From positions 248,001-312,000 of the forward strand of contig NZ_JAENII010000003.1 of the NCBI RefSeq assembly GCF_016595525.1: a DNA stretch of 64,000 nucleotides, in the 5' to 3' direction. A program made the position numbers and the translations under genes. This document shows, piece by piece, positions 15,690 to 24,832 of this stretch; positions within the stretch are counted from its first letter, which is position 1, and each line of letters starts with the position of its first letter. The DNA is from Haloferula rosea. Lineage in GTDB: Bacteria; Verrucomicrobiota; Verrucomicrobiia; Verrucomicrobiales; Akkermansiaceae. The notes under the pieces are model-generated. The model had not been told where the DNA came from, ran no database searches, and saw only the letters and a list, made by a program, of their open reading frames with translations.

Positions 15690-16559
15690 ATGACCCCCAC
15701 CCGCTACTTCATCGCCCGGATGGCGCTGGCTTTCGGCATCAGCCGCAAGCAGCGCCGCATGGCTGAGGCGGCCAGCGAGACGCACCTGCTGCGCGAAGCC
15801 GAGCAATTGCTCGGCCAGCGGGTCTGGAATCGCGTGGAGGCCGTCGAAGAACTCGGGATCGAATACTGGAACCTGCGGCGGCTGATGACGGAAAAGACGT
15901 CGATCACCGAGAAGCTGCATAGCGCGGAGTCGATGCTCACCGAGGCCCACCATCAGCGGGCCGCCCTGCTGACCGACAAATCGACCAAGCAGGAGCAACT
16001 CGACGGAGAACGCTCCGAACTTCTCGAGGAACTCGACCACCTCGCCCGTGAGCGGGATGAAATCGTGCGCAACGCGCGCGGGCTCCGGCGACTGTACGAC
16101 GGGCTCAAGACCAAGCTCGAAGTGCTCAAGTCCGAGTCCCGGGAAGACGAGCAGACCACCGCCACCACCCGGGCCCGCATGAGCGAACTTCGGAGCCAGT
16201 TCGAAGCCCTGAAGATCGACCGCGACAAGGTCGCCGCGCGCATCGCCGAGCGAAATCTCGTCCTCGACGAGATCGATGAGAACCTCGACAACGAACGCAA
16301 GAAGCACCGTTCCGAAGCTGCGGAAGCCTTCCAGATGATCGGCGAAGCGAATCGCAAGATCTCTTCCTACAAGGCCGAGCTCGGCCTGCTGGACACCCAG
16401 ATGAACCAGCTCTATGGCGAGATCGGTCGCCACGTCAGCCGCAACACAAAGGTCAATCCGCACTGCCGCGAGGCCACCGGCGAATACAATGCCTTGGTTG
16501 AGGTGATGAGCGCCCTGCGACGCTCCATCAACATGAATCACCGCTTGGCCGGCAACTGA
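15690..16559 (+). CDS. Coiled-coil protein of unknown function
   Basis: 289 residues. Almost the whole chain from about 25 to 260 is predicted helical with long heptad runs of Leu, Glu, Lys and Arg (for example SELLEELDHLARERDEIVRN and LDEIDENLDNERKK). There is no signal peptide; a weak hydrophobic patch (YFIARMALAFGI) is at the N-terminus. It begins 30 bases after acs and may share its transcript. The pattern suggests a structural or scaffold protein rather than an enzyme. I do not recognise the family. Confidence 0.75.
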   Translation: MTPTRYFIARMALAFGISRKQRRMAEAASETHLLREAEQLLGQRVWNRVEAVEELGIEYWNLRRLMTEKTSITEKLHSAESMLTEAHHQRAALLTDKSTKQEQLDGERSELLEELDHLARERDEIVRNARGLRRLYDGLKTKLEVLKSESREDEQTTATTRARMSELRSQFEALKIDRDKVAARIAERNLVLDEIDENLDNERKKHRSEAAEAFQMIGEANRKISSYKAELGLLDTQMNQLYGEIGRHVSRNTKVNPHCREATGEYNALVEVMSALRRSINMNHRLAGN

Positions 16560-16579
16560 CCTTTCGACTCCGTGTGGAG

Positions 16580-17968
16580 TCACTCGCCGCGGGACAAACG
16601 CTCCAGCAACTTCGAGTGGATTCCACCAAACCCGCCATTGCTGAGCACCGCGACCACGTCGCCGCTCACGGCCTCATTGCCCACGGCCTCGACAATTTCA
16701 TCGACCGTGGCGATGTAGCGGCCACGCCCACCGGGCACTTCGCTTGCCACCACGGCAGGATCGAGCCTTTCCGATGGCGGCACCTTCTCCGGGTCGGGTA
16801 GAGCCGAGATGATCGACACATCCGCACCCGCGAGACATTCAGCGATTTCGCGCTGGAAGACCTTCCGCTTCGTGGTGTTCGAGCGGGGCTCGAAAATGAC
16901 CCACAGCCTTCCATCCGGATGCTGCTGGCGCAGCGCCTGAATCGCTTGCCGGATCGCCGTCGGGTGGTGGGCGAAGTCATCGACCACCTTGACGCCCCGT
17001 TCCTCACCCCGGACCTCCTGGCGCCGCGCCACCCCGTCGAAGGAATGGAGGCCATCCTGGATCTCGCCCACGGACAACCCGCCGAGCAAACCGGCGACCA
17101 CCGCCATCGCCGCATTCCTCACATTGAACTCACCGGGCATTCGCACCGAGTAACGTTCGCCTTCCAAGGTGAACGAACTGCAGTCGCGCGCATAGTCCAC
17201 ATCGACGATCCTGATGTCACAGTTCGAACCAAAGCCCACGCGCGTCACCGGACACGGCGCATCCACCACCACGTCGAGGCAGTTGGCATCATCGCCATTG
17301 ACCACCGCCCTGCCCGTCCGCGGAACAATCCGGATCAGGCGCTTGAAGGTGAGCTTGATCTCATCGATGTCGTTGTAGATGTCCGCGTGATCGAACTCGA
17401 TGTTGTTCACGATCGCCACCTCCGGGAGGTAGTGCAGGAACTTGGAACGCTTGTCGAAGAAGGCGGTGTCGTACTCGTCCCCCTCCAGCACGTTGAAATC
17501 CGAATCCGTGAAACGCGCGCCACAGCCGAGGTTCCTCGGCAGGCCGCCGATCATCCATCCGGGATTGCGCCCCGCGGATTCGAACAACCATGCCAGCATG
17601 GCGCTGGTCGTCGTCTTCCCATGGGTCCCGCTGACCACGAAGTTCCTCCGGCCGCGGAGGAAATGCTCCTTCATCACCTCGGGCAGCGAGACATACAGCA
17701 AGCGCCGCTCCAGGGTCGCCTCGGCTTCCTCATTGCCCCGGCTGATCGCGTTGCCGATGACGATGGAGTCCGCCTCCGCCGGGATGTTCGCCGCCGCATA
17801 CCCCTCGGTCAGATCCACGCCTTCACTGCGCAGGAAATCCGACATCGGAGGATACACGTTGGCATCCGACCCCGTCACCGTGAACCCCTTGCGCTTCATC
17901 GCAGCAGCCACCGAACCCATCGCCGTGCCACAGACACCGACGAAATGAAAATGCTTCTTCTCTGACAT
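16580..17968 (-). CDS. mpl: UDP-N-acetylmuramate:L-alanyl-gamma-D-glutamyl-meso-diaminopimelate ligase
   Basis: 462 residues, typical for Mpl. It recycles murein tripeptide by joining it to UDP-MurNAc in the cytoplasm. The Mur-ligase nucleotide start is VGVCGTAMGSVA, the ATP P-loop is GTHGKTTT (114-121), a conserved EFDHADIY lies in the central domain, and VVDDFAHHPTAIR plus FEPRSNTTKR mark the C-terminal domain. The N-terminal domain lacks the MurC pattern, and the AxxRGNEE segment (NAISRGNEE) is Mpl-like. It lies downstream of two genes on the same strand. Confidence 0.93.
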   Translation of the reverse strand: MSEKKHFHFVGVCGTAMGSVAAAMKRKGFTVTGSDANVYPPMSDFLRSEGVDLTEGYAAANIPAEADSIVIGNAISRGNEEAEATLERRLLYVSLPEVMKEHFLRGRRNFVVSGTHGKTTTSAMLAWLFESAGRNPGWMIGGLPRNLGCGARFTDSDFNVLEGDEYDTAFFDKRSKFLHYLPEVAIVNNIEFDHADIYNDIDEIKLTFKRLIRIVPRTGRAVVNGDDANCLDVVVDAPCPVTRVGFGSNCDIRIVDVDYARDCSSFTLEGERYSVRMPGEFNVRNAAMAVVAGLLGGLSVGEIQDGLHSFDGVARRQEVRGEERGVKVVDDFAHHPTAIRQAIQALRQQHPDGRLWVIFEPRSNTTKRKVFQREIAECLAGADVSIISALPDPEKVPPSERLDPAVVASEVPGGRGRYIATVDEIVEAVGNEAVSGDVVAVLSNGGFGGIHSKLLERLSRGE

Positions 17969-18019
17969 GAAAAATTGATCGAACCTCGCTGACCTAACAG
18001 ACTCTCCTCCTTCGACGGA

Positions 18020-18901
18020 TCAGAAGGTGGGGGCCGCCACCGTTCCGCTTTCGGTTTCCTCCCTCCGCTGGCGCAGGATCCGGTCCGCGATCTCGCGGAC
18101 CATCTCGCTCAGCAACAACCACAGATGACTCCCTTGGCGGTAGTCCGCCGGCGCGATGTGCTTCACCCGGTTCGCATGGGCACTGAGCTGGTAGCACTTG
18201 CGGAAACTCCTCCCGCTTTCATCCTCCGGATTATAGACCGCGATGCCATGTCCCCCGTTCCGGGTGATCACGGTGAAACACGGCACATCCGTCGGCCCGT
18301 CGCCGACATACACCATGTTCTCGAAGGGGACCGGCCTCAGCTCGGCCGGCATGTGGTCGTTCACATCCTGCGTGTATTCCAGCATCCCCTTGTTGATGCG
18401 GAACAGGAACTGGGTCTTGGTGGTGTGGGAAATCGCCCGTTTCGGGAAGGCGATGTGGCCCGCCTCGTTCTCACCGAACTCGCAGCCGAAGATGCGCTTC
18501 ACCCGGGACTTCAGTGGCGACCCGTCGAGCAGCACCTTCAGGCCCGATGAGATGATGTAGTGTTCGATCTGGATACCGGCCGCCTCGTGATCGGGCGACA
18601 GCACCTGACCGGGCAGCTCGTCGAAAATTTCGGGCACCCCGGGGAAGAAATTCAAACCCGCACCCAGCTCCCTCAAGCGGGCATTGCTCACCTGGTCCAT
18701 CTCGAGGTAGTCGAGCAGACATTTCAGGTAGGCCAGCTCACCGTCCCACTGCGCATCGCGGACCAGGTTGTTGCACTTCTGCCAAAACTGCTCGGGATTG
18801 ATTCCGAACTCGGGGAAGAGCACGTCATCCTGCATGTATTTCGGACTGAGCGTCTGGTCGTAGTCGAAGACCAACGCAATCTTGTTCTGTGGGGCCGCCA
18901 T
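18020..18901 (-). CDS. HAD-superfamily phosphatase-like hydrolase
   Basis: 293 residues from ATG 18901 (an upstream GTG/ATG frame extends to 18949 but lacks a reason to be used). Motif I is [10 protein letters not shown] with the nucleophile Asp13 and general acid Asp15, motif II is HYIISSGLK with its Ser, and motif IV is [12 protein letters not shown]. The large cap insert between motifs I and II is helical. HAD proteins of this shape dephosphorylate small metabolites or phosphoserine-like substrates; the exact one is unknown. It sits between a SDR39U1 gene and mpl on the same strand. Confidence 0.85.
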   Translation of the reverse strand: MAAPQNKIALVFDYDQTLSPKYMQDDVLFPEFGINPEQFWQKCNNLVRDAQWDGELAYLKCLLDYLEMDQVSNARLRELGAGLNFFPGVPEIFDELPGQVLSPDHEAAGIQIEHYIISSGLKVLLDGSPLKSRVKRIFGCEFGENEAGHIAFPKRAISHTTKTQFLFRINKGMLEYTQDVNDHMPAELRPVPFENMVYVGDGPTDVPCFTVITRNGGHGIAVYNPEDESGRSFRKCYQLSAHANRVKHIAPADYRQGSHLWLLLSEMVREIADRILRQRREETESGTVAAPTF

Positions 18902-18976
18902 AAAGCTGAAAGAAACCCAATCGGGCGACCCGTCCCTGCGCAAGCGCAATCGGTGGCCCGAAATCGAGCCGGCAGG

Positions 18977-19867
18977 CTAGCAAAGCTCGACCAGGGCCGA
19001 ATCCAGCGACGGATACCTGAATCGGAACCCGCTCTTCAGGAGTGCATCGGGAAGCGCCCGCTGGCTGGCCAACAAGGCACCGGCAAAATCACCCAAGCCC
19101 AGCTTCAGCCCCCAGCCAGGTGCATGGAAGAAGGCCGGACGACTCAGCGCCGAGGCCAGCTTCTTCGTGAAGTCACCGTTCCTCTCCGGCTCGGGAGCCA
19201 CTCCATTGACCGGTCCCGTCACCCGATTCTGCGCCAGGTGAAGCATCGCGCCGACCAGGTCTTCGACGTGGATCCACGGCATCCATTGCTGGCCGGATCC
19301 GAATTTCCCTCCCAGTCCCAGCGAGAACACCTTCCGCATCTGTTCCCACGCATCTCCACCGCGCCCCAACACCACCCCGGTTCTCAACCAGGCGACATCG
19401 ACTCCACGCTCGACGAGCGGCTGGGCCGCCTTCTCCCACTCGACGCACAGATCCGCCAGATAGCCTTCCCCCGGATGGGCTGCCTCGGTCAGCTCCTCAT
19501 CGCCACGATCTCCATAAATTCCGACCGCCGATCCATTGATCAGCATCCCCGGGCCATGGTCAGCCTCCACCATCGCCTTCACCACCGCGTTCGTCACCCC
19601 CACCCTGCTGGCATGAAACTTCTCCCGGTTCCCTTCCGTCCAACGCTGCGCGATCGATTCACCCGCCAGATTCACCAAAACCGTGAGCCTCGACAGGTCC
19701 GGCCGATCGGACCACTCCCTCCATTCGTCCACCGGACCACCGGGCTCCCTCCGCTTCCGGCTGAACCCCACGACCCGCCAGCCACGCCGATGCGCCAGCT
19801 CGGCGAGCGCCCCGCCGAGGAAGCCCGAGGCCCCGACAATCCCCATGATTCCATTCGTCCCCTCCAT
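18977..19867 (-). CDS. SDR39U1/TIGR01777-family NAD-dependent epimerase-like protein
   Basis: 296 residues. The nucleotide loop GASGFLGG (12-19) is preceded by a strand only if the ATG at 19867 is used, so I kept that start over the ATG at 19846. Typical family segments are LVNLAGESIAQRWTEGNREK, INGSAVGIYGDRGDEELTE and MPWIHVEDLVGAMLHL. This family, known in E. coli as YfcH, is widespread but without an established reaction. The HAD and mpl genes follow on the same strand. The upstream region is shared with divergent lptD. Confidence 0.9.
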   Translation of the reverse strand: MEGTNGIMGIVGASGFLGGALAELAHRRGWRVVGFSRKRREPGGPVDEWREWSDRPDLSRLTVLVNLAGESIAQRWTEGNREKFHASRVGVTNAVVKAMVEADHGPGMLINGSAVGIYGDRGDEELTEAAHPGEGYLADLCVEWEKAAQPLVERGVDVAWLRTGVVLGRGGDAWEQMRKVFSLGLGGKFGSGQQWMPWIHVEDLVGAMLHLAQNRVTGPVNGVAPEPERNGDFTKKLASALSRPAFFHAPGWGLKLGLGDFAGALLASQRALPDALLKSGFRFRYPSLDSALVELC

Positions 19868-19907
19868 GCACCCCCATCATCCCCCACATCCTTCACCCCG
19901 CAATCGC

Positions 19908-19937
19908 TTTCCACCTTTACTTGCGAGTCGGTAGCCC
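19908..19937 (+). promoter_or_regulatory. Promoter-like motif before lptD
   Basis: TTTCCA (19908-19913) and TAGCCC (19932-19937) with an 18-base spacer, ending 16 bases before the chosen start codon. It is a weaker version of the recurring motif. Confidence 0.35.
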
Positions 19938-19953
19938 CTGTGATCCTGCCTCG

Positions 19954-22470
19954 ATGAGGCTTACTTCCTCCCTCTTTCTCAGCTCCGCGCTGATCCTTTC
20001 CGCGCAGCAACCCGATCTCGCCGAGGACGAACCGGCACCCATCGGGCCTGTCGCCCCGGTTCCCCTCCCCACCGACATCGATCTGATCGATGCGGCGGAC
20101 GTGGCACCGGCGCGCCCCAGCTCGGTCGAGCTTGAATTCGATGGCGGAGCCGACTTCGTCAAAGCCACCGAAACCGTGACGTCCCGCGGGGCCGTGCGCG
20201 CCGTGGCCGATACCGGCATGAGCCTCTCCGCCAACCGGGGACGCTACCTCGGCAAGGAGAAACAGCTGATCGTTGAGGGCAACGTCAAGCTGAAGACCGA
20301 AACCGGCATTGAGATCTTCGCCAATCACGGCGTGCTCGATGACACCGCCAAGACCGTCACCCTCACGGGAGATGTCAGCATCTATCAGGGACAGGGCGTC
20401 CAGCGCGGAAAGCGGGTCGTCTATTTCATGGAAGACCAGAAGATCGACGCCTCAGGTCTGAGGACCGGCGTCGACCCTCTCCTCCTCGAAGCCGATGGCT
20501 TCACCATGGAGGAGCGCGATGGTGAAACCGTCTTTGTCGGTCGTGATGCCGGCATCACCACCCACGACGTGGAGAATCCCGCCGTCTGGGTTCGGGCCGG
20601 TGAAACTACCGTCTTCCCGAACGACCGGGTGGAATTCAAGAACATGAAGCTCTATGCCGGAGATACCCCGATCTTCTGGCTCCCCTACTTTTCCCAGCCG
20701 CTTGACGGAGAACTCGGCTACCACTTCATCCCCGGTGCCCGCTCGAACTGGGGTGCCTACCTGCTGAACAGCTACGGCATCATGCTCGGCGAGGGCGAGG
20801 ACCGCTGGCTCCTCTCCCGCTGGAATTTCGACCTGCGTACGTCCCGCGGCGTCGCTGCCGGGCTCGACCTCGTCGACCGCCGAAGCCTCAAGAGCAACCC
20901 GAACTACACCGGCTTCTCCTTCTACTACGCCAACGACCTCGACCCGACCATCAGCCGCACCGGCCTGCCCCGCCCCCAGCTGAATGAAGACCGCTGGCGT
21001 GTGAAGCTCCAACAGCGCTTCAACCTGCCGTTCGAAGGCGGTGACGCCTGGAGGATCGATGCCAACCTGACCGCACTGAGCGACAACTACTTCCTCGAGG
21101 ACTTCGATCCGCGCACCTTCTCGACCGATCCCAATCCGGACAACACGCTGGGGCTCTTCCGCCGCGATGACAGCTCGCTGTTCGGAGTCCTCGCCCGATT
21201 CCGGCCCAATGACTTCTATCGCTCGGATACCCGGCTGCCGGAAATCACCTTCGAACAATCCAGACGCCCCCTGTTCGGACTCCCCATCCTTCACGAGGGT
21301 CAGACTTCATTTTCCGTGGTCGAAGAGGAGATCGGCACCGCCAACCAAAGCACGCTCAACAGCATCCTCGCCCTGCCTCCCGGCAATGCGACCGCCGAAA
21401 CGCTCATCCAGAACCTGCCCACCTACGAGCGGCAGCTCGTCAGGCAGATCCAGGCCCTGCCTCCGGGCAGCCCGCTGGTTCCAGCACTCACCACCCAGCT
21501 CCTCAACCCCGGCTTCACCCGGTTCCACACCTATCAGGAGCTTTCCACCCAGTTCAAGATCGGCGGATGGCTCAATCTCACCCCCGAAATTGGAGCCGGA
21601 TACTCGAACTACAGCGGCATCAACGGACCCGCAGCGACGGTCGACCGCGCGATCTTCTACGCAGGTGCCGAAGCCTCGATGAAGCTCAGCCGGGACTACG
21701 GAGGATTCGTCAGCCGGGACTGGGGACTCGACGGACTGCTCCATGTGTTCCAGCCCTACGCCCGGTTTTCCTATCTCAATACCAACGACCTCGGCCGCTT
21801 GTTCCCACAGATTGACCGGGAAAACTTCACCACGCGCCCACGGACCCTCGCTCCGAACCGCTACACCGCCATCGACTCCTTCACCGACTGGAACATCCTG
21901 CGGATGGGCATGCGCAACCAGCTCATCACACGGCGCGATGGGCAGAGCTACCAGTGGCTCTACATCGACACCTACCTCGACAGCTTCTTCGACGACCCCG
22001 AGGAGCTGAACCGGAATTTCTCGAACCTCTACAACGACGTCACCTGGCGCCCCTTGGAGTGGCTGTCCCTGAATCTTGAAACCCAGTTCCCCGTCCTCGA
22101 CAACGGATCCGGGTTCAGCGAAGTGTCCGCTCGCCTCCGCTTCATGCCGACCGAGAACCTCGAGTTCTCCATCGCCAACCGCTACCTCGACAACCATCCC
22201 ATCCTGGATGACTCCAACCGGATCGACCTGCGTGGATACGTTCGTCTGAATGACAAGTGGGGACTCGGTGCCACCCACATCTGGGAGCTCGATGATGGAA
22301 TCCTCGAAGTCCAGCAATACACCGTCCACCGCGACTTCAACCATTTCGTGGGCTCCCTTGGTTTCACCGCCAGAGACAACCGCCTCGACGAAGAATACGG
22401 GGTCGTCCTCTCGCTCGCCTTGAAGGACTTCCCCTCCGCCTCCCTCCCTTTCAGCCTCGACGCCCAGTAA
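19954..22470 (+). CDS. lptD: LPS-assembly outer-membrane protein LptD (OstA/Imp) family
   Basis: 838 residues from ATG 19954, which begins a signal peptide (LTSSLFLSSALILSAQ). Residues about 60-160 form an OstA/LptA-like beta-jellyroll with repeated strands (TSRGAVRAVADTGMSLSANR, KQLIVEGNVKLKTETG, AKTVTLTGDVSIYQG). The remainder is a beta-barrel with alternating aromatic strands and the conserved start FWLPYFSQPLDGELGYHFIPG. LptD places lipopolysaccharide in the outer leaflet, so its presence indicates an LPS-bearing outer membrane. The C-terminus lacks the usual final aromatic residue. LptE is not adjacent. Confidence 0.85.
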   Translation: MRLTSSLFLSSALILSAQQPDLAEDEPAPIGPVAPVPLPTDIDLIDAADVAPARPSSVELEFDGGADFVKATETVTSRGAVRAVADTGMSLSANRGRYLGKEKQLIVEGNVKLKTETGIEIFANHGVLDDTAKTVTLTGDVSIYQGQGVQRGKRVVYFMEDQKIDASGLRTGVDPLLLEADGFTMEERDGETVFVGRDAGITTHDVENPAVWVRAGETTVFPNDRVEFKNMKLYAGDTPIFWLPYFSQPLDGELGYHFIPGARSNWGAYLLNSYGIMLGEGEDRWLLSRWNFDLRTSRGVAAGLDLVDRRSLKSNPNYTGFSFYYANDLDPTISRTGLPRPQLNEDRWRVKLQQRFNLPFEGGDAWRIDANLTALSDNYFLEDFDPRTFSTDPNPDNTLGLFRRDDSSLFGVLARFRPNDFYRSDTRLPEITFEQSRRPLFGLPILHEGQTSFSVVEEEIGTANQSTLNSILALPPGNATAETLIQNLPTYERQLVRQIQALPPGSPLVPALTTQLLNPGFTRFHTYQELSTQFKIGGWLNLTPEIGAGYSNYSGINGPAATVDRAIFYAGAEASMKLSRDYGGFVSRDWGLDGLLHVFQPYARFSYLNTNDLGRLFPQIDRENFTTRPRTLAPNRYTAIDSFTDWNILRMGMRNQLITRRDGQSYQWLYIDTYLDSFFDDPEELNRNFSNLYNDVTWRPLEWLSLNLETQFPVLDNGSGFSEVSARLRFMPTENLEFSIANRYLDNHPILDDSNRIDLRGYVRLNDKWGLGATHIWELDDGILEVQQYTVHRDFNHFVGSLGFTARDNRLDEEYGVVLSLALKDFPSASLPFSLDAQ

Positions 22471-22486
22471 CCGTCACCCCATTTTC

Positions 22487-23125
22487 ATGACTCCCGCCGA
22501 GCTCACCTCCGCCCTCCAGTGGCGCTACGCCACCAAGGTCTTCGACCCCTCACGCTCCATTCCATCCGAGACTTGGGAAGCACTGGTCGATGCCCTCGTC
22601 GCCGCTCCATCGTCATTCGGGCTGCAACCTTGGAAGTTCTTCATTGTCGACGATACCGCGAAACGGGCCCAGCTGCGTGAAGTGTCCTGGGGTCAGTCTC
22701 AGGTCACCGATGCCGACAAGCTCGTGGTCTTTGCCGCGAGGACGGACATGACACCCGCCGACACCGAGCGTTGGCTGACGCGTCTCGCCTCCGTTCACGG
22801 CCAGGCACCCGACGAACTCACCGGCCTTGGCAAGGTGATCGACGGCTTCTGCAACAACATGACCGTCGAAGGCCGGCATGCATGGAACGTACGACAAACC
22901 TACATCGCACTCGGCCAGTTCATGGCTGCCGCCGCCATGGTGGGCGTCGATACCTGCCCGCTCGAGGGGCTCGACCCCAAGAGCTACGACAAGATCCTCG
23001 GACTCGAGGACAGCGGATACGCCACCTGCGTCGCCTGCGCTGCCGGCTACCGGTCCGGCGATGATAAGTATGCCTCCCGTCCGAAGGCACGCTTCGAGCG
23101 CGACGAAGTCGTCGAGCATCGCTGA
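22487..23125 (+). CDS. Nitroreductase-family NAD(P)H oxidoreductase (NfsB-like)
   Basis: 212 residues. FMN-binding features are RYATKVFDP near the N-terminus, APSSFGLQPWKFFIVDD in the middle and a glycine/cysteine-rich end (YATCVACAAGYRSGDD). The family reduces quinones, nitro compounds or flavins using NAD(P)H as a cytoplasmic dimer. The C-terminal VGVDTCPLEGLDP is the usual substrate-pocket segment. It begins 16 bases after lptD but probably has no link to LPS assembly. Confidence 0.9.
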   Translation: MTPAELTSALQWRYATKVFDPSRSIPSETWEALVDALVAAPSSFGLQPWKFFIVDDTAKRAQLREVSWGQSQVTDADKLVVFAARTDMTPADTERWLTRLASVHGQAPDELTGLGKVIDGFCNNMTVEGRHAWNVRQTYIALGQFMAAAAMVGVDTCPLEGLDPKSYDKILGLEDSGYATCVACAAGYRSGDDKYASRPKARFERDEVVEHR

Positions 23126-23351
23126 GGCTCGCCTTCCCTCAAGACCGTGCCGAGCAAGGATTGCGGCCTTTTTGCAAATCAGGCCGTAGTTCCTTCAAGC
23201 GGCATCGTTAGGGTGAGAACCGGAGCCTGAGCTCCTCCCTTTGCTCCCCCGGCACGAAGGGTGGCGGCCCGCACAGGATGGTCGGCGCCATCCCGGTACG
23301 GACCTCCTTCCAGAGCGCACGCGGGAGTTCCCCTCTCACCCGTGCCGCACC

Positions 23352-24131
23352 ATGCAAGCCCCGCTCCACCCTGAGTCCCGGCTGATCAGACCGTTTCTGG
23401 AGTTCTTCCAGCTGACAACCGGGGTTGCGGCACATGCATTCGCCCGCATCGGCGTCCTTCGCTTTCCAGCCACCCAGCGCGTCTTCCACAAGCAGGTCCT
23501 CTTCACCGGCATTCAGGCCCTGCTGCCGGTGACCATTGCCGGTCTGGCGGTGGGCATCGGGCTCGTCTCCCAGATGCGGTCGCTGCTCGGCAGCGGCGTG
23601 GAGCTCAATGTGAAGATGATGCAGGTCGTCGTGCTACGAGAATTCGCACCACTCCTCACCGCCTTCATCGTGCTCGGCCGGAGCGGATCGGCCATGGCGA
23701 CCGAAATCGCCGCGATGAAGGTGCGCGGAGAAATCCGCAGCCTCTATCGGCTCGGGATCGATCCCGGTGACTACCTCATCGTTCCCCGTGTGGTCGGCTG
23801 CTGCATCGCCGTTCCCGCCCTGACCCTGTTGTTCCAACTCGTCGCCACCGGCGTGGGCCCCGCCTTCGCCTCGCTCTTCGTCGAAATGCGGCTCCTGCCC
23901 TACTACTCCGCGCTGTTCCAACAGATCGCCCTTTCCGACATCCTCATCGGTCTCTCCAAGAACGTCAGCTTCGGGCTCATCATCGCCAGCGTCGCCTGCT
24001 CGACCGGAATCCACGTGCCCGCACAGCCTGCCTGGATCCCCCAAGCCGCTGAACTCTCGGTGCTGAGAAGCTTCATCCTCCTCCTGCTCGCCGACTTGCT
24101 CTTCGCCTCCATCTACCTCATCCGCTCATGA
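23352..24131 (+). CDS. mlaE: MlaE-type ABC permease of a phospholipid/MCE transport system
   Basis: 259 residues, the family length. The start is the ATG at 23352; upstream in-frame codons belong to non-coding sequence. Five or six hydrophobic segments and the MlaE signature are visible: QALLPVTIAGLAVGIGLVSQ, VVLREFAPLLTAFIVLGRSG, and AMATEIAAMKVRGEI, the loop that normally touches the ATPase. It overlaps the next gene by ATGA. In Gram-negative bacteria MlaE with MlaF and MlaD moves phospholipids between membranes. Here it is paired with a degenerate ATPase. Confidence 0.92.
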   Translation: MQAPLHPESRLIRPFLEFFQLTTGVAAHAFARIGVLRFPATQRVFHKQVLFTGIQALLPVTIAGLAVGIGLVSQMRSLLGSGVELNVKMMQVVVLREFAPLLTAFIVLGRSGSAMATEIAAMKVRGEIRSLYRLGIDPGDYLIVPRVVGCCIAVPALTLLFQLVATGVGPAFASLFVEMRLLPYYSALFQQIALSDILIGLSKNVSFGLIIASVACSTGIHVPAQPAWIPQAAELSVLRSFILLLLADLLFASIYLIRS

Positions 24132-24832
24132 CCGTCACGGCATCCACTGAAGTCCTCAGGATTCGTCAGCTCGACGGGCAGTTGTTCCAACCCTTCAGCT
24201 GCTCAATCCAGGCTGGCACGGGAGCCATCGTCCACGGGGATGACCCCCACACCTTCGATGAATTCATCGATCTTGTCGGTGGACTGGAACCCAGCCTCAC
24301 CGGCACCATCCAGCTTGCAGGAATCGGCGACCCCGCAGCCGATTCCGGGGACTGGAAGGCTCGCTCACGGCACATCGGCTACGCCGCGGGAGACTCCGGC
24401 ATGATCTCGAACCTCAAGGTTTTCGAGAACCTCCTGCTGCCTCTGCAAGCCGACGGTGATCCCCACGCCCGACTTGCCGAGGAGGAACTCGAAAATTCCA
24501 TCCTCCAGGCGTTCGATGCCGCCGGGTTCGACGCAGCCTGGGTCCACTCACGACTCCGCCTCAGTGCCGACGGACTGAGTCGCTTCGAGCGCGTCATCTG
24601 CGGACTCGTCCGCTGCCACCTGACCGGCTTCCGGCTTCTCCTCGGCGAACAGATCTTTGCCGAGCTCGACCCCTCACAAACCGGACGCCTCATCCACTTC
24701 CTCAACTGGCTCGGAGCCATGCATCCGGACTCTGGCATCCTGCTCACCTGCCTCAGGAACCAGCACCCTGATCTCTCGGAGTTGTCCGCATGGCAGCCCA
24801 TTCAAACCCTCACCCTTGAACCGTCATCATGA
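24128..24832 (+). CDS. Degenerate MlaF-like ABC ATPase (probable pseudo-ATPase)
   Basis: 234 residues. It sits in the mlaF position with ATGA overlaps on both sides. The fold landmarks of an ABC domain are present in order, but every catalytic motif is changed. The P-loop is IVHGDDPHTFD (34-44) without Gly-Lys-Ser/Thr. The Q-loop is GYAAGDSGM without Gln. The signature is LSADGLS (145-151) instead of LSGGQ. Walker B is LLLGEQ (170-175) without Asp-Glu, and the H-loop is LLTCLRNQ. A VFENLLLPLQ segment after the Q-loop still matches MlaF. The frame is intact, so this is a maintained protein, not a decaying gene. A regulatory or structural role is likely. Confidence 0.8.
   Translation: MTVTASTEVLRIRQLDGQLFQPFSCSIQAGTGAIVHGDDPHTFDEFIDLVGGLEPSLTGTIQLAGIGDPAADSGDWKARSRHIGYAAGDSGMISNLKVFENLLLPLQADGDPHARLAEEELENSILQAFDAAGFDAAWVHSRLRLSADGLSRFERVICGLVRCHLTGFRLLLGEQIFAELDPSQTGRLIHFLNWLGAMHPDSGILLTCLRNQHPDLSELSAWQPIQTLTLEPSS

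Noticed and set aside
16919-17965. Plus-strand frame of 348 codons over mpl
   Set aside because: Arg/His-rich composition without domains; the minus strand encodes mpl with P-loop and Mur-ligase motifs.
24128-24832. Possibility that the MlaF-position gene is a decaying pseudogene
   Set aside because: The frame is intact from start to stop, overlaps both neighbours by ATGA and keeps the fold order and hydrophobic pattern, so it looks maintained rather than decayed.
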